From assembly GCA_002479485.1 (NCBI GenBank), contig DLNM01000024.1, positions 1 to 54,548 of the forward strand: a DNA stretch of 54,548 bases, written 5' to 3'. The notes under the pieces were generated by a model. The model did not search any database. It had not been told where the DNA came from and was given only the letters and a program-made list of their open reading frames with translations. Origin of the DNA: Firmicutes bacterium UBA7510. Its GTDB lineage: Bacteria > Bacillota > Clostridia > Tissierellales > Sedimentibacteraceae. The translations under genes and the position numbers were made by a program. The first letter of the stretch is position 1; each line of letters opens with the position of its first letter. This document shows, in pieces, positions 24,620 through 32,900 of the stretch.

Positions 24620-25984
24620 ATGGGGAAGACTAAGAGTAAGTTTGTTTGTCAGTCATGTGGTTATGAAACTCCGAAATGGATGGGCAAGTGTCCATCATGT
24701 GGTGAATGGAATACTTTTGTAGAAGAATTAGAGGTTAAGGACAATAGTGGTAAATCACAGCGCGGACTAAGCAATAAAGGTAAGGTTGAAAGAATAGATA
24801 AAATTTCTACTATAGATAAGGAAAGAATAAAAACTGGCAGTAACGAACTTGATAGAGTACTTGGCGGAGGTATTGTGAAAAGCTCTTTAACCTTAGTAGG
24901 CGGTGATCCAGGTATAGGTAAATCAACCCTACTTTTGCAAGTAGCTGATAGTGCTTCAAGACAAGGGCTTAAAGTTTTATATATTTCTGGAGAGGAATCT
25001 GCTGAACAGATTAAGATAAGAGCGGACAGACTATATGTTGGAACAGGAGAGCTATATATTTTATCAGAAACAAATATAGATATAATAAAAGATTTTATTG
25101 AAAAGGAAAATCCTGATATATTGGTTATAGATTCTGTACAAACAATATATAGTCCAGAAATAGTTTCAGCTCCAGGAAGTGTAAGTCAGGTTAGAGAAAT
25201 TACATCTATTTTTATGAGAATTACAAAATCAAAGCAAATGGCAACCTTTATAGTTGGTCATGTTACTAAACAAGGAGATATTGCAGGACCTAGAGTGTTA
25301 GAACACATGGTTGACACAGTGTTGTATTTTGAAGGGGAGAGACATTTTTCCTATAGGATTCTAAGAGCTGTTAAAAATAGATTTGGCTCTACTAATGAAA
25401 TCGGTATATTTGAAATGAGGGAAAAAGGTCTTGTTGAAGTTGAAAATCCGTCAGAGATATTTATAGATGGAAGACCTAAGGATACATATGGAACAGTTGT
25501 TACAGCAGCTCTTGAGGGAACCAGGCCAATGCTTATAGAAATTCAATCTCTTGTTAGCTATTCACCTATAGGATTTGCAAAAAGAATAACTACTGGAATA
25601 GATGGAAATAGGGCATCACTGCTTATTGCTGTACTTGAAAAAAAGGTGGGGCTATCTATACAAAATTGTGATGTGTTCATAAATGTAACTGGAGGGCTCC
25701 AATTAAAAGAGCCTGCCTGTGACCTTGCTGTAGTTAGTGCTATTGCATCAAGTTTTAAGGAAGAACCCATAGATTGCAACACTATACTTATAGGAGAGAT
25801 TGGTCTTACTGGTGAAATACGAGGTGTTAATTCTATAACTAATAGGCTTATTGAGGCTCAGAAAATGGGATTTACAAGAGCAATTATACCAAATGCTAAT
25901 GTTAAAGCAGCAAATGATGTGAAGAATATTAAAATCGTTGGGGTTTCAAATATCAACGAAGTAATGGAAGAGTTATTTGAATAA
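24620..25984 (+). CDS. radA: DNA repair protein RadA
   Basis: 454-residue RecA-related ATPase that promotes branch migration during recombinational repair. N-terminal zinc finger C10-x2-C13-x10-C24-x2-C27, Walker A GGDPGIGKST (94-103), the RadA-specific K252-N-R-F-G256 motif, and a C-terminal Lon protease-like domain (ITTGIDGNRASLLIAVLEKK onward). GGAGAAGG precedes the ATG. TATAAT at 24585-24590 is a likely -10 box, which places the -35 region at the right end of the 746-bp palindrome. A terminator follows. Confidence 0.96.
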   Translation: MGKTKSKFVCQSCGYETPKWMGKCPSCGEWNTFVEELEVKDNSGKSQRGLSNKGKVERIDKISTIDKERIKTGSNELDRVLGGGIVKSSLTLVGGDPGIGKSTLLLQVADSASRQGLKVLYISGEESAEQIKIRADRLYVGTGELYILSETNIDIIKDFIEKENPDILVIDSVQTIYSPEIVSAPGSVSQVREITSIFMRITKSKQMATFIVGHVTKQGDIAGPRVLEHMVDTVLYFEGERHFSYRILRAVKNRFGSTNEIGIFEMREKGLVEVENPSEIFIDGRPKDTYGTVVTAALEGTRPMLIEIQSLVSYSPIGFAKRITTGIDGNRASLLIAVLEKKVGLSIQNCDVFINVTGGLQLKEPACDLAVVSAIASSFKEEPIDCNTILIGEIGLTGEIRGVNSITNRLIEAQKMGFTRAIIPNANVKAANDVKNIKIVGVSNINEVMEELFE

Positions 25985-25996
25985 AAAAATAGAAAA

Positions 25997-26040
25997 AGAA
26001 GTGTTATATACTCATTATATTGTAACACTTCTTTATTTTA
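25997..26040 (+). terminator. radA terminator
   Basis: AGAAGTGTTA (25997-26006) pairs with TAACACTTCT (26023-26032), followed by TTATTTTAT. Confidence 0.8.
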
Positions 26041-26066
26041 TATACTAAAAATAGCTTAGGGCTATT

Positions 26067-26459
26067 TTATAATAGACTATATATACCCAAGGTTTTTAAG
26101 TAATCTTGCTTTTGATTAATAACATCACTTAAATTAATATCTAATGTATTACAAAGAGATGCTAAATAAAATATTAAATCACCCATTTCTTCTTCAACTT
26201 TTTCTTTGCATTTCGGGCATAAATTACCCTCAACATGGCTTTTCAAAAAACACTTATTTTCTTCTATTGTTTTATCATTGCAAATAACCTGTTTTTCTGC
26301 ATTGATTTTTACACAACCACAATGTGTAACAGATTTAAAAACAGCTCTGTCTAACATAGCTGTCTGCTCACTTAATTTTGTTACTATATCTAATATACTT
26401 TTATTTCTAAATTGGGCTTTAGAAACACAATCTTGAAAAATTGAACATTCGTTTGACAT
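26067..26459 (-). CDS. Cys-rich MazG-like protein
   Basis: 130 residues. The C-terminal part, CPKCKEKVEEEMGDLIFYLASLCNTLDINLSDVI, resembles the metal-binding helices of MazG-type nucleotide pyrophosphohydrolases (E-x2-D with a following hydrophobic helix). It lacks a full second E-x2-E motif that I can see. Seven to eight cysteines, including CGC and CPKC, suggest a bound metal. AAGGAG precedes the ATG. Function is uncertain; the MazG relation is a motif-level inference. Confidence 0.5.
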   Translation of the reverse strand: MSNECSIFQDCVSKAQFRNKSILDIVTKLSEQTAMLDRAVFKSVTHCGCVKINAEKQVICNDKTIEENKCFLKSHVEGNLCPKCKEKVEEEMGDLIFYLASLCNTLDINLSDVINQKQDYLKTLGIYSLL

Positions 26460-26506
26460 AAGTACAGCTCCTTCAAAATTTTTTTATATTTCATTTAATT
26501 GCCTAA

Positions 26507-26536
26507 ATTATAAACAGTGACAAGCTTATATGTCAA
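26507..26536 (-). promoter_or_regulatory. Promoter of the MazG-like gene
   Basis: TTGACA (26536-26531) and TATAAT (26512-26507) on the minus strand with an 18-bp spacer. It stands back-to-back with the carD promoter in the 354-bp gap 26460-26813, which holds nothing else recognisable. Confidence 0.75.
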
Positions 26537-26728
26537 ATAAAATATTTTTTATTTATTTGAATAAAAATTAATTTTTTATATTGAAAAATTTTAAATTTAA
26601 TTTTTACTATAAATTTGAAAAATTAGCACATAATAAGTATTAATTGATTTAAAGATATTTATAATTAGGAAAATTATGAAAACGAAACCATTGTGTAAAA
26701 ATATAAAATTACCTTTTGAAAAAAGTTA

Positions 26729-26757
26729 TTGACAAGCATGTATCGCGAGTATATAAT
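26729..26757 (+). promoter_or_regulatory. Promoter of the carD-like gene
   Basis: TTGACA (26729-26734) and TATAAT (26752-26757) with an exact 17-bp spacer, about 55 bp before the ATG. A perfect sigma-A consensus suggests strong constitutive expression. Confidence 0.88.
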
Positions 26758-26813
26758 AATAAATTTGACTTTTTATTCGTTTTAAGGTATACTACATAGT
26801 AGGAGGTAGTGCA

Positions 26814-27299
26814 ATGTATAATTTAGGCGATAAGGTTGTATATCCTATGCATGGAGCTGGGAAAATAGAATCTGTTGAAGAAAAAGAGGTTTTGGGCGAA
26901 TTAAAAAAATACTATATATTAAAAATGCCAATTGGAGAAATTAAACTCATGATTCCTGTTGATAATGTTAAAAATATGGGGTTAAGAAACATTATTGATA
27001 AAGATAAAGTAAAGGACGTTTTTGCCGTTTTAGAACAAAGTGCTGAAGAAAACACTTCGAATTGGAATAAAAGATATAGGGAAAATATGGAGAAAATGCG
27101 CACAGGAGATATCTTTGAACTAGCTCATGTTGTTAGGGACCTATCTTATAGAGATAAAGAAAAAGGACTATCAACTGGTGAGAAAAAAATGCTTGCTAAC
27201 GCAAAACAAATGCTCATTAGTGAAGTCGCGCTATCGATAGATCAAGACGGAAAGACAGTTACTGATTATGTAGAAGGTTTTCTTGAAAAGATTGGATAA
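26814..27299 (+). CDS. CarD/CdnL-family RNA polymerase-binding regulator
   Basis: 161 residues. The N-terminal RNA polymerase-interaction domain starts LGDKVVYPMHGAGKIESVEEKEV, the signature shared by CarD, CdnL and the TRCF interaction domain. The C-terminal half is helical (MEKMRTGDIFELAHVVRDLSYRDKEKGLS) and is expected to bind promoter DNA near the -10 upstream fork. The family stabilises open complexes at housekeeping promoters. TAGGAGG precedes the ATG. In many Clostridia, as here, it is next to the PIN/TRAM gene. Confidence 0.92.
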   Translation: MYNLGDKVVYPMHGAGKIESVEEKEVLGELKKYYILKMPIGEIKLMIPVDNVKNMGLRNIIDKDKVKDVFAVLEQSAEENTSNWNKRYRENMEKMRTGDIFELAHVVRDLSYRDKEKGLSTGEKKMLANAKQMLISEVALSIDQDGKTVTDYVEGFLEKIG

Positions 27300-27387
27300 T
27301 ATATTAAACTTTAAGATTAAATTAATGTTAATATAATATTATTATAATATTATATTACATAATAGATCAACAAAAGGGGGTGAAAAT

Positions 27388-28470
27388 ATGCTCAAAAAGT
27401 TAATAAGAGTTATATTAACTTTTTTAGGGGTAACGTCTGGTATCTTAATAGGTGCGTTTATTATTGATTTAAATATTATAGATCTTAGCACTTGGCAAAA
27501 GTATATGGCTGTATCTATGATTGGTATTATTTTTGGAATTATATTATTTGTTTTAACTCCTAAAATAGTTTCATTAAGTCTTATGATTGCTAACAGCTTT
27601 GAAAAAGAAATATTAAAGTTTTCTACAATGGATATTATTTATGGCTCAGCTGGCTTAATAGTTGGTTGCATAATAGCTTTTTTAATTAGTCAGCCATTTC
27701 TAAATTTAACAATACCATATGTAGGAGCTATAATATCATCAGTTTTGTACTTATTTTTTGGTTATCTGGGCATAAAAATAGCAACTAGAAAAAAAGATGA
27801 TGTAGCTATAAATAGCATAAATATCAAGAAAAGTAATATTAAATTAAAAGGGATAAAATCATCTAAAACCAATATATTCCCTAAAGTTCTAGATACAAGT
27901 GTTATAATTGACGGAAGAATAACAGACATATGTAAAACAGGTTTTTTAGAAGGTCCACTAGTTATACCTGAATTTGTATTGCAAGAACTAAGACATATTG
28001 CAGACTCAGCGGATCCACTTAAGAGAAATAGAGGACGCCGTGGATTAGACATATTAAATATGATACAAAAAGAGGATAATATAGAAGTTGTAATTGAATC
28101 AAAAGATTATGGACCTGATTTAGAGGTTGATGTTAAATTGTTAAAGCTAGCAGAAGACTTAGGTGGAAAGGTTTTAACAAATGACTTTAATCTAAATAAG
28201 GTAGCTGAATTTCAAGGTGTTAAGGTTTTAAACATTAATGAACTAGCTAATTCGGTAAAACCAGTAGTTTTACCGGGAGAAGAAATGGCTATAACTATAG
28301 TTAAGGATGGAAAGGAATCTAATCAAGGATTGGCATATCTTGATGATGGAACTATGATTGTAGTTGAAGGCGGGAAAAAATGCATCGGTGATGCCGTGAC
28401 AGTTATTGTTACAAGTGTTTTACAAACTGCGGCAGGAAGAATGATATTTGCGAAACTAAAATCTTTATAA
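27388..28470 (+). CDS. PIN/TRAM membrane protein (YacL type)
   Basis: 360 residues. About four membrane helices occupy residues 1-125. A PIN nuclease domain follows, beginning KVLDTSVIIDGRI with metal ligand D169 and continuing through LVIPEFVLQELRHIADS and VLTNDFNLNKVAEFQGV. A C-terminal TRAM domain (NQGLAYLDDGTMIVVEGG) should bind RNA. A membrane-bound ribonuclease is the likely role, but no target is established. AGGGGGTG precedes the ATG. The gene follows carD by 88 bp and ends in a 20-bp-stem terminator. Confidence 0.9.
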   Translation: MLKKLIRVILTFLGVTSGILIGAFIIDLNIIDLSTWQKYMAVSMIGIIFGIILFVLTPKIVSLSLMIANSFEKEILKFSTMDIIYGSAGLIVGCIIAFLISQPFLNLTIPYVGAIISSVLYLFFGYLGIKIATRKKDDVAINSINIKKSNIKLKGIKSSKTNIFPKVLDTSVIIDGRITDICKTGFLEGPLVIPEFVLQELRHIADSADPLKRNRGRRGLDILNMIQKEDNIEVVIESKDYGPDLEVDVKLLKLAEDLGGKVLTNDFNLNKVAEFQGVKVLNINELANSVKPVVLPGEEMAITIVKDGKESNQGLAYLDDGTMIVVEGGKKCIGDAVTVIVTSVLQTAAGRMIFAKLKSL

Positions 28471-28492
28471 AAGTAATAATAAGTAACATAAT

Positions 28493-28553
28493 ATTCTATA
28501 ACAAATGTTTTATAATTTTATTCTAAAACATTTGTTATAGAATTTTTTTTTTG
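28493..28553 (+). terminator. Strong terminator
   Basis: Perfect 20-bp stem (28493-28512 with 28524-28543) followed by a run of ten T. It ends the carD-PIN/TRAM transcript. Confidence 0.9.
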
Positions 28554-28599
28554 GGTTAAGATAACTTAATAATAATTATTGAAATTTAAAAGATGAAAA

Positions 28600-28622
28600 A
28601 GTGAAATAGAAAACATTTCACT
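28600..28622 (+). other. Leader hairpin of the DUF421 gene
   Basis: AGTGAAAT (28600-28607) pairs exactly with ATTTCACT (28615-28622) around AGAAAAC. It is about 40 bp before the start codon and resembles the GTGAA/TTCAC leader hairpins at 15768 and 29324. Confidence 0.45.
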
Positions 28623-28661
28623 CTATAATTGACACCGTGAAAGGTTGTAATGGAGGTAATA

Positions 28662-29306
28662 ATGATTGTTGTAATATTAAGAGCAATTGTTTTATATGTT
28701 GTTGTTTTATGTTCATTAAGAATTATGGGAAAGGGTGAATTAGGTGAACTGCAACCATTTGATTTGGTTGTATCACTTATGATAGCAGAACTTGCAGCTA
28801 TGCCTATGGAAGATTTGAATTCTCCTATGTCACATGGTTTAACTGCTATTGCAACATTAGTGGCTTTGCAATGCCTTATTTCGTTTTGTTCACTTAAAAA
28901 TAATAATTTTAGAAGAATAATATGCGGAAATCCTTCAATTTTAATTGCACACGGAAAATTTAATTATAAGGAAATGAAAAGATTAAGAGTAAATGTTAAT
29001 GATATTTTAGGGCAATTAAGATTAAAAGGCTATTATAACGTTGAGGATGTTGATTATTTAATTATGGAAACTAATGGTCAAATGAGTGTGTTAGCCTCTG
29101 CTGACTGTTTAACAAAAGAGTGCAGTAGAGTACCAATAGCAATAGTTTTAGACGGAAAAATTATGTATGAAAATATTGATAAATATAATTTATCTAAGAG
29201 TAAACTGGAGATGGAAATGAAAAAACAAAATTTAACGCTAAAAAATGTTATATACGGTGCTGTAGACGAAAATGACAATTATTTATTATATAAAAAAAAT
29301 AGTTAA
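28662..29306 (+). CDS. DUF421 membrane protein (YetF type)
   Basis: 214 residues. Three N-terminal membrane helices are followed by the DUF421 cytoplasmic region, with the hallmarks RIMGKGELGELQPFDLVVSLMIAELAA and ELRVNVNDILGQLRLKGYYNVEDVDYLIMETNGQMSVL-like segments. Members related to YetF are linked to spore or membrane physiology, but the biochemical role is unknown. The frame opens at ATG 28650, whose codons contain the GGAGGT ribosome site for the ATG at 28662. It is paired with the DUF4363 gene downstream, a common clostridial arrangement. Confidence 0.88.
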   Translation: MIVVILRAIVLYVVVLCSLRIMGKGELGELQPFDLVVSLMIAELAAMPMEDLNSPMSHGLTAIATLVALQCLISFCSLKNNNFRRIICGNPSILIAHGKFNYKEMKRLRVNVNDILGQLRLKGYYNVEDVDYLIMETNGQMSVLASADCLTKECSRVPIAIVLDGKIMYENIDKYNLSKSKLEMEMKKQNLTLKNVIYGAVDENDNYLLYKKNS

Positions 29307-29310
29307 ACTG

Positions 29311-29407
29311 TTAGGAGAAAAAAGTGAAGAAAAAACACTATCTTCACAACGTAAAAAAGACGTTTAAGCTTTTTACACTAAAATTATTGTGATGCCACAA
29401 AGTGGCA
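29311..29407 (+). other. Leader with 22-codon frame and three hairpins
   Basis: AGGAG (29313-29317) precedes GTG at 29324, opening MKKKHYLHNVKKTFKLFTLK.. to a stop at 29390-29392. Hairpins: GTGAAG/CTTCAC (29324-29347), AACGT/ACGTT (29348-29364) and TGCCAC-AAA-GTGGCA (29393-29407). The last lies just before the ribosome site of the DUF4363 gene, so folding could affect its translation. Confidence 0.4.
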
Positions 29408-29422
29408 TAATGTGAGGTAATT

Positions 29423-29806
29423 ATGAGAATGCTATGTATATCCTTTGCTTGGCTATTTATTATAATATTAATATGGGCTTTATTTTATTTTTTATCTATC
29501 GAAAAAACTATAGATTTTTTTGATGATGAATTAAAAAAAATTTATTCATCAGCTATAAATGAGAATTATAATGAGGCACAAATCAATGTAAATAAAATAC
29601 AGGAGCAGTGGAAAAAAACTGAGAAACTTTGGATATATTTTGTTCATCAAGGAGAAGTAGATGATATTAGCTCATCTATACTAAAAATAGATGTTTATAT
29701 AAAAACGGAGAACAAGTCTATGATTTTATCTGAAATAGAGGAGCTAAAAAAATTGTTTAGAATGGTTAAAGGAAATGAAAGTTTATCATTTGAAAATCTT
29801 TTCTAA
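29423..29806 (+). CDS. DUF4363 family protein
   Basis: 127 residues with one N-terminal membrane helix (CISFAWLFIIILIWALFYFLS) and a charged helical domain expected outside the membrane (EAQINVNKIQEQWKKTEKLWIYFVHQGEVDDI), the DUF4363 layout. It probably works with the DUF421 protein encoded just upstream. GTGAGG precedes the ATG; a second in-frame ATG six bases later is also possible. Confidence 0.8.
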   Translation: MRMLCISFAWLFIIILIWALFYFLSIEKTIDFFDDELKKIYSSAINENYNEAQINVNKIQEQWKKTEKLWIYFVHQGEVDDISSSILKIDVYIKTENKSMILSEIEELKKLFRMVKGNESLSFENLF

Positions 29807-29917
29807 TTCCTTGTAATTTGTATAGCTCAATGATATACTTAACTTTATATTGAGTTATACATATCCCCGGCCATATAAGGTTATAAATAGGGATTAGTAT
29901 TATTTACGGAGGATGGA

Positions 29918-32900
29918 ATGAATAGAATTTCTTTAAATGAATTACATGAAGAAATATTAGAGAAACTTACACAAAAAGATTTTATAAGACAAATTAATGT
30001 GTCTGAAGAAAAAATTCAATCATTAGTGTTAAATAAAATATTTATTACTAAGCTTTCTATTCTTATTAGTAAAGAAAATATAACATGCGAAGATGTAAAG
30101 GAATTATCGTTAGAAATATTAAATTCATTAAGCAAAGATTTGCCAAAGGATTGGTTAGAATATGTTTATGAATATATTTTATATAAGTCTTTTCCTGATT
30201 CTGTAACCAGAAAATTAAACCCTAAGTATGAAAATGCTGTTATTGTTTATCTTGAAGTTTTAAGAACAGTTTTATTACATGTAGAGAGACACCAAGGACC
30301 TGAAAATAACAGTTTTAATTCATATATTATGAATAGTAGTGATGAATTTGACAAAATTGAAGATTTTCAAAAATTTAAAAGAGTTTATAGTAATAATTAC
30401 ATTTATGAACTTATAAAATTAAACTTTGAATTGACAAATTCTAGTTTGTACTATCGTATTAAAAGCGTATGGGGTTTATCTATGCAAATAGCTAAGAAGC
30501 TGAAAATGGCTGATGTTGATGTAAAGCTTTGGTTAGTATGCTCTCTAGCAATAGGATATTTTATAGGTAATTACGCTTTAAAACAAGCAGACTATAAATC
30601 TAACTATTATACTAAGGAATGGTTTGAAAAATTTGGCTTATCCAATATAGGTAATGTCGCTATTTATAATAGCATATCTTGTATTCATGTTGGACATTTG
30701 CCAATTGAGTCATTAATTTTAATTTACTCTAACCTAAGAGTTGAAGTGAAAAATAGTGGAAAAGTATTATTAAACTCATTAGAGCAAATCGATAAAAGTG
30801 TTTTTGATTGTTTTGATGAAGACAAGGAACAATGTATATTATATATTGAAAAATTAAAAGATTTTGAAAGATATTTATCAACTAATGGTGTTGATATTAA
30901 GTTTTCAAATTCAATAATTAACAATGAAAAAAAAGATGTAGCCTTTTTAGAAGGTAATGAAATTATTGATTATTATAAAAATAATTCTTTAGATAATAAT
31001 GTTAAGGTTATGAATTTACTAAGTGATGAAATAACCTTTAATTATATGATAGAAATGGCTAAAGGCACAAAAACATGGAAGGATATAATAATATATCTAA
31101 ATATTTTTGATGAATATACATTGTATTTAAGCAAAAATAAAAAATTAAAGCTTATTGATTTTTTATATGGTTTACTTAACTATGAAGATGGAGAAATAAG
31201 AAAATTAGCTGCAAAATTACTAGGTAAAATTATTGCCTTGTTTGATGAAAATGATTTCCAGATTGCTAATTTAGTTGATTTAGAATCCTCAAATATCAAG
31301 CTGTGGAAAAAATATTTGGAGCTAATTATACTATCAAACAGCCTAAAAGACAGAGAAAATGCAATATTTTATTTGCACGATTTTATTGATTCTTTTATAA
31401 AAAATACTAAAAATGATAGAGTACATGTATATTTAGATGTTTTATTAAAATATTTTGAAAGAATAAATTGTGATGAAGATACGGTAATGATGCTTTTAAC
31501 ATCATTACCTTGTATTAAAATACAATACTTCGATAATGAACAGATTGATATGCTCTTTAATAATATTCTTAATTATTTGAATAATGGCAGTGATGATATA
31601 AAATTTGTTTCATTAAATTATATATATACAATAATACAAAGTGAAAATTTAGAAAGCGAGTTAATTTCTAAAATACTTAAACATGTTCAGAAAATAAATA
31701 TGGAAGATAAAGTAGGAATTAACTTTCTAAAATATAAAATCTTACTTAATATAAATAGTACAGAAAAAATTATCAATGAATATGATGATTTTATGAGTTT
31801 AAAAAGTAAGAGAATTTCTGAAATATTTTTAATTAATTTAAAAGCTGCAACTAATTGGATGGAAAAAATAGTTAACATCGATTTTATATTAGATATAGTT
31901 AACAATTCAAATGAAGTTGTACTTTTACATACAGCAGCACATTTGTGCAATCTTGTTAAGGTTAGCGCAAAAGAGGTTGTAAGAAATAAGGCAGGTAAAG
32001 CACTTCTAAACATTGGTCCATTTTTAACTATAGATCAAAGAAATGAAATATCCATAGAGCTTATAAAAGGTCTAGAAATTGATGAATTTGAATTTTCAAA
32101 GTATATTCCTAATTATTTAGGTAAATTTATATTGCTGTTGCATCCTAAAGAGTTAGATGAAGGTATATTTGAGATTCAAAGATTATATAAGGATTCTAAT
32201 GAAAGGGTAAGTTCGCTTGCTTTGAAAACATTAAGTGTTATGATAGAGTACTATTCTGAATATAAGGATGTATTTGAACAAAATATAGATGAATATAACA
32301 ATAGACTAATTAGAATTTTAAGCATTATAATAAGCGGACTTGCTAACAATGATGAGCAAGTTAAAATGGATACACTATTTTTTATCAGCAATCAAGTATT
32401 TAATAGTAAAATACTTAGTGATAATGATAAATACACAGTGTTCAAATGTATTGGGAAAAAAATATTAAATTTGTTAGAGCAAAAAAATACAAATTATCTA
32501 TATTTTTTAAATAGAGCAATATCTTTTAATTATATATATAAATTTATAAGCAATTATTATATTCATTATAATAGACTTGATATGCCTATTAATAATAAGA
32601 TTGCGTATTTTTGCGATTCTTTTGATCCATTTACTTTGGGACATAAAAAAATCATAAAAGAAATAAAAAAATTAGGATATGACGTTTATCTTGACATTGA
32701 TGAATTTAGTTGGTGGAAAAATACACAGCCTTATAAAATAAGAAAAAAAATCGTAGATATTTCCATTGCTGATGAATTTGGAACTTACCTTCTACCAGAA
32801 AGTTCAAGGATAAATTTAGGAAATCCTGCTGATTTAATGAAATTAAAATCTATGTTTTCTAATAAAGAAATTTATGTAGTTGCTAGTGAAGAAATGTTTT

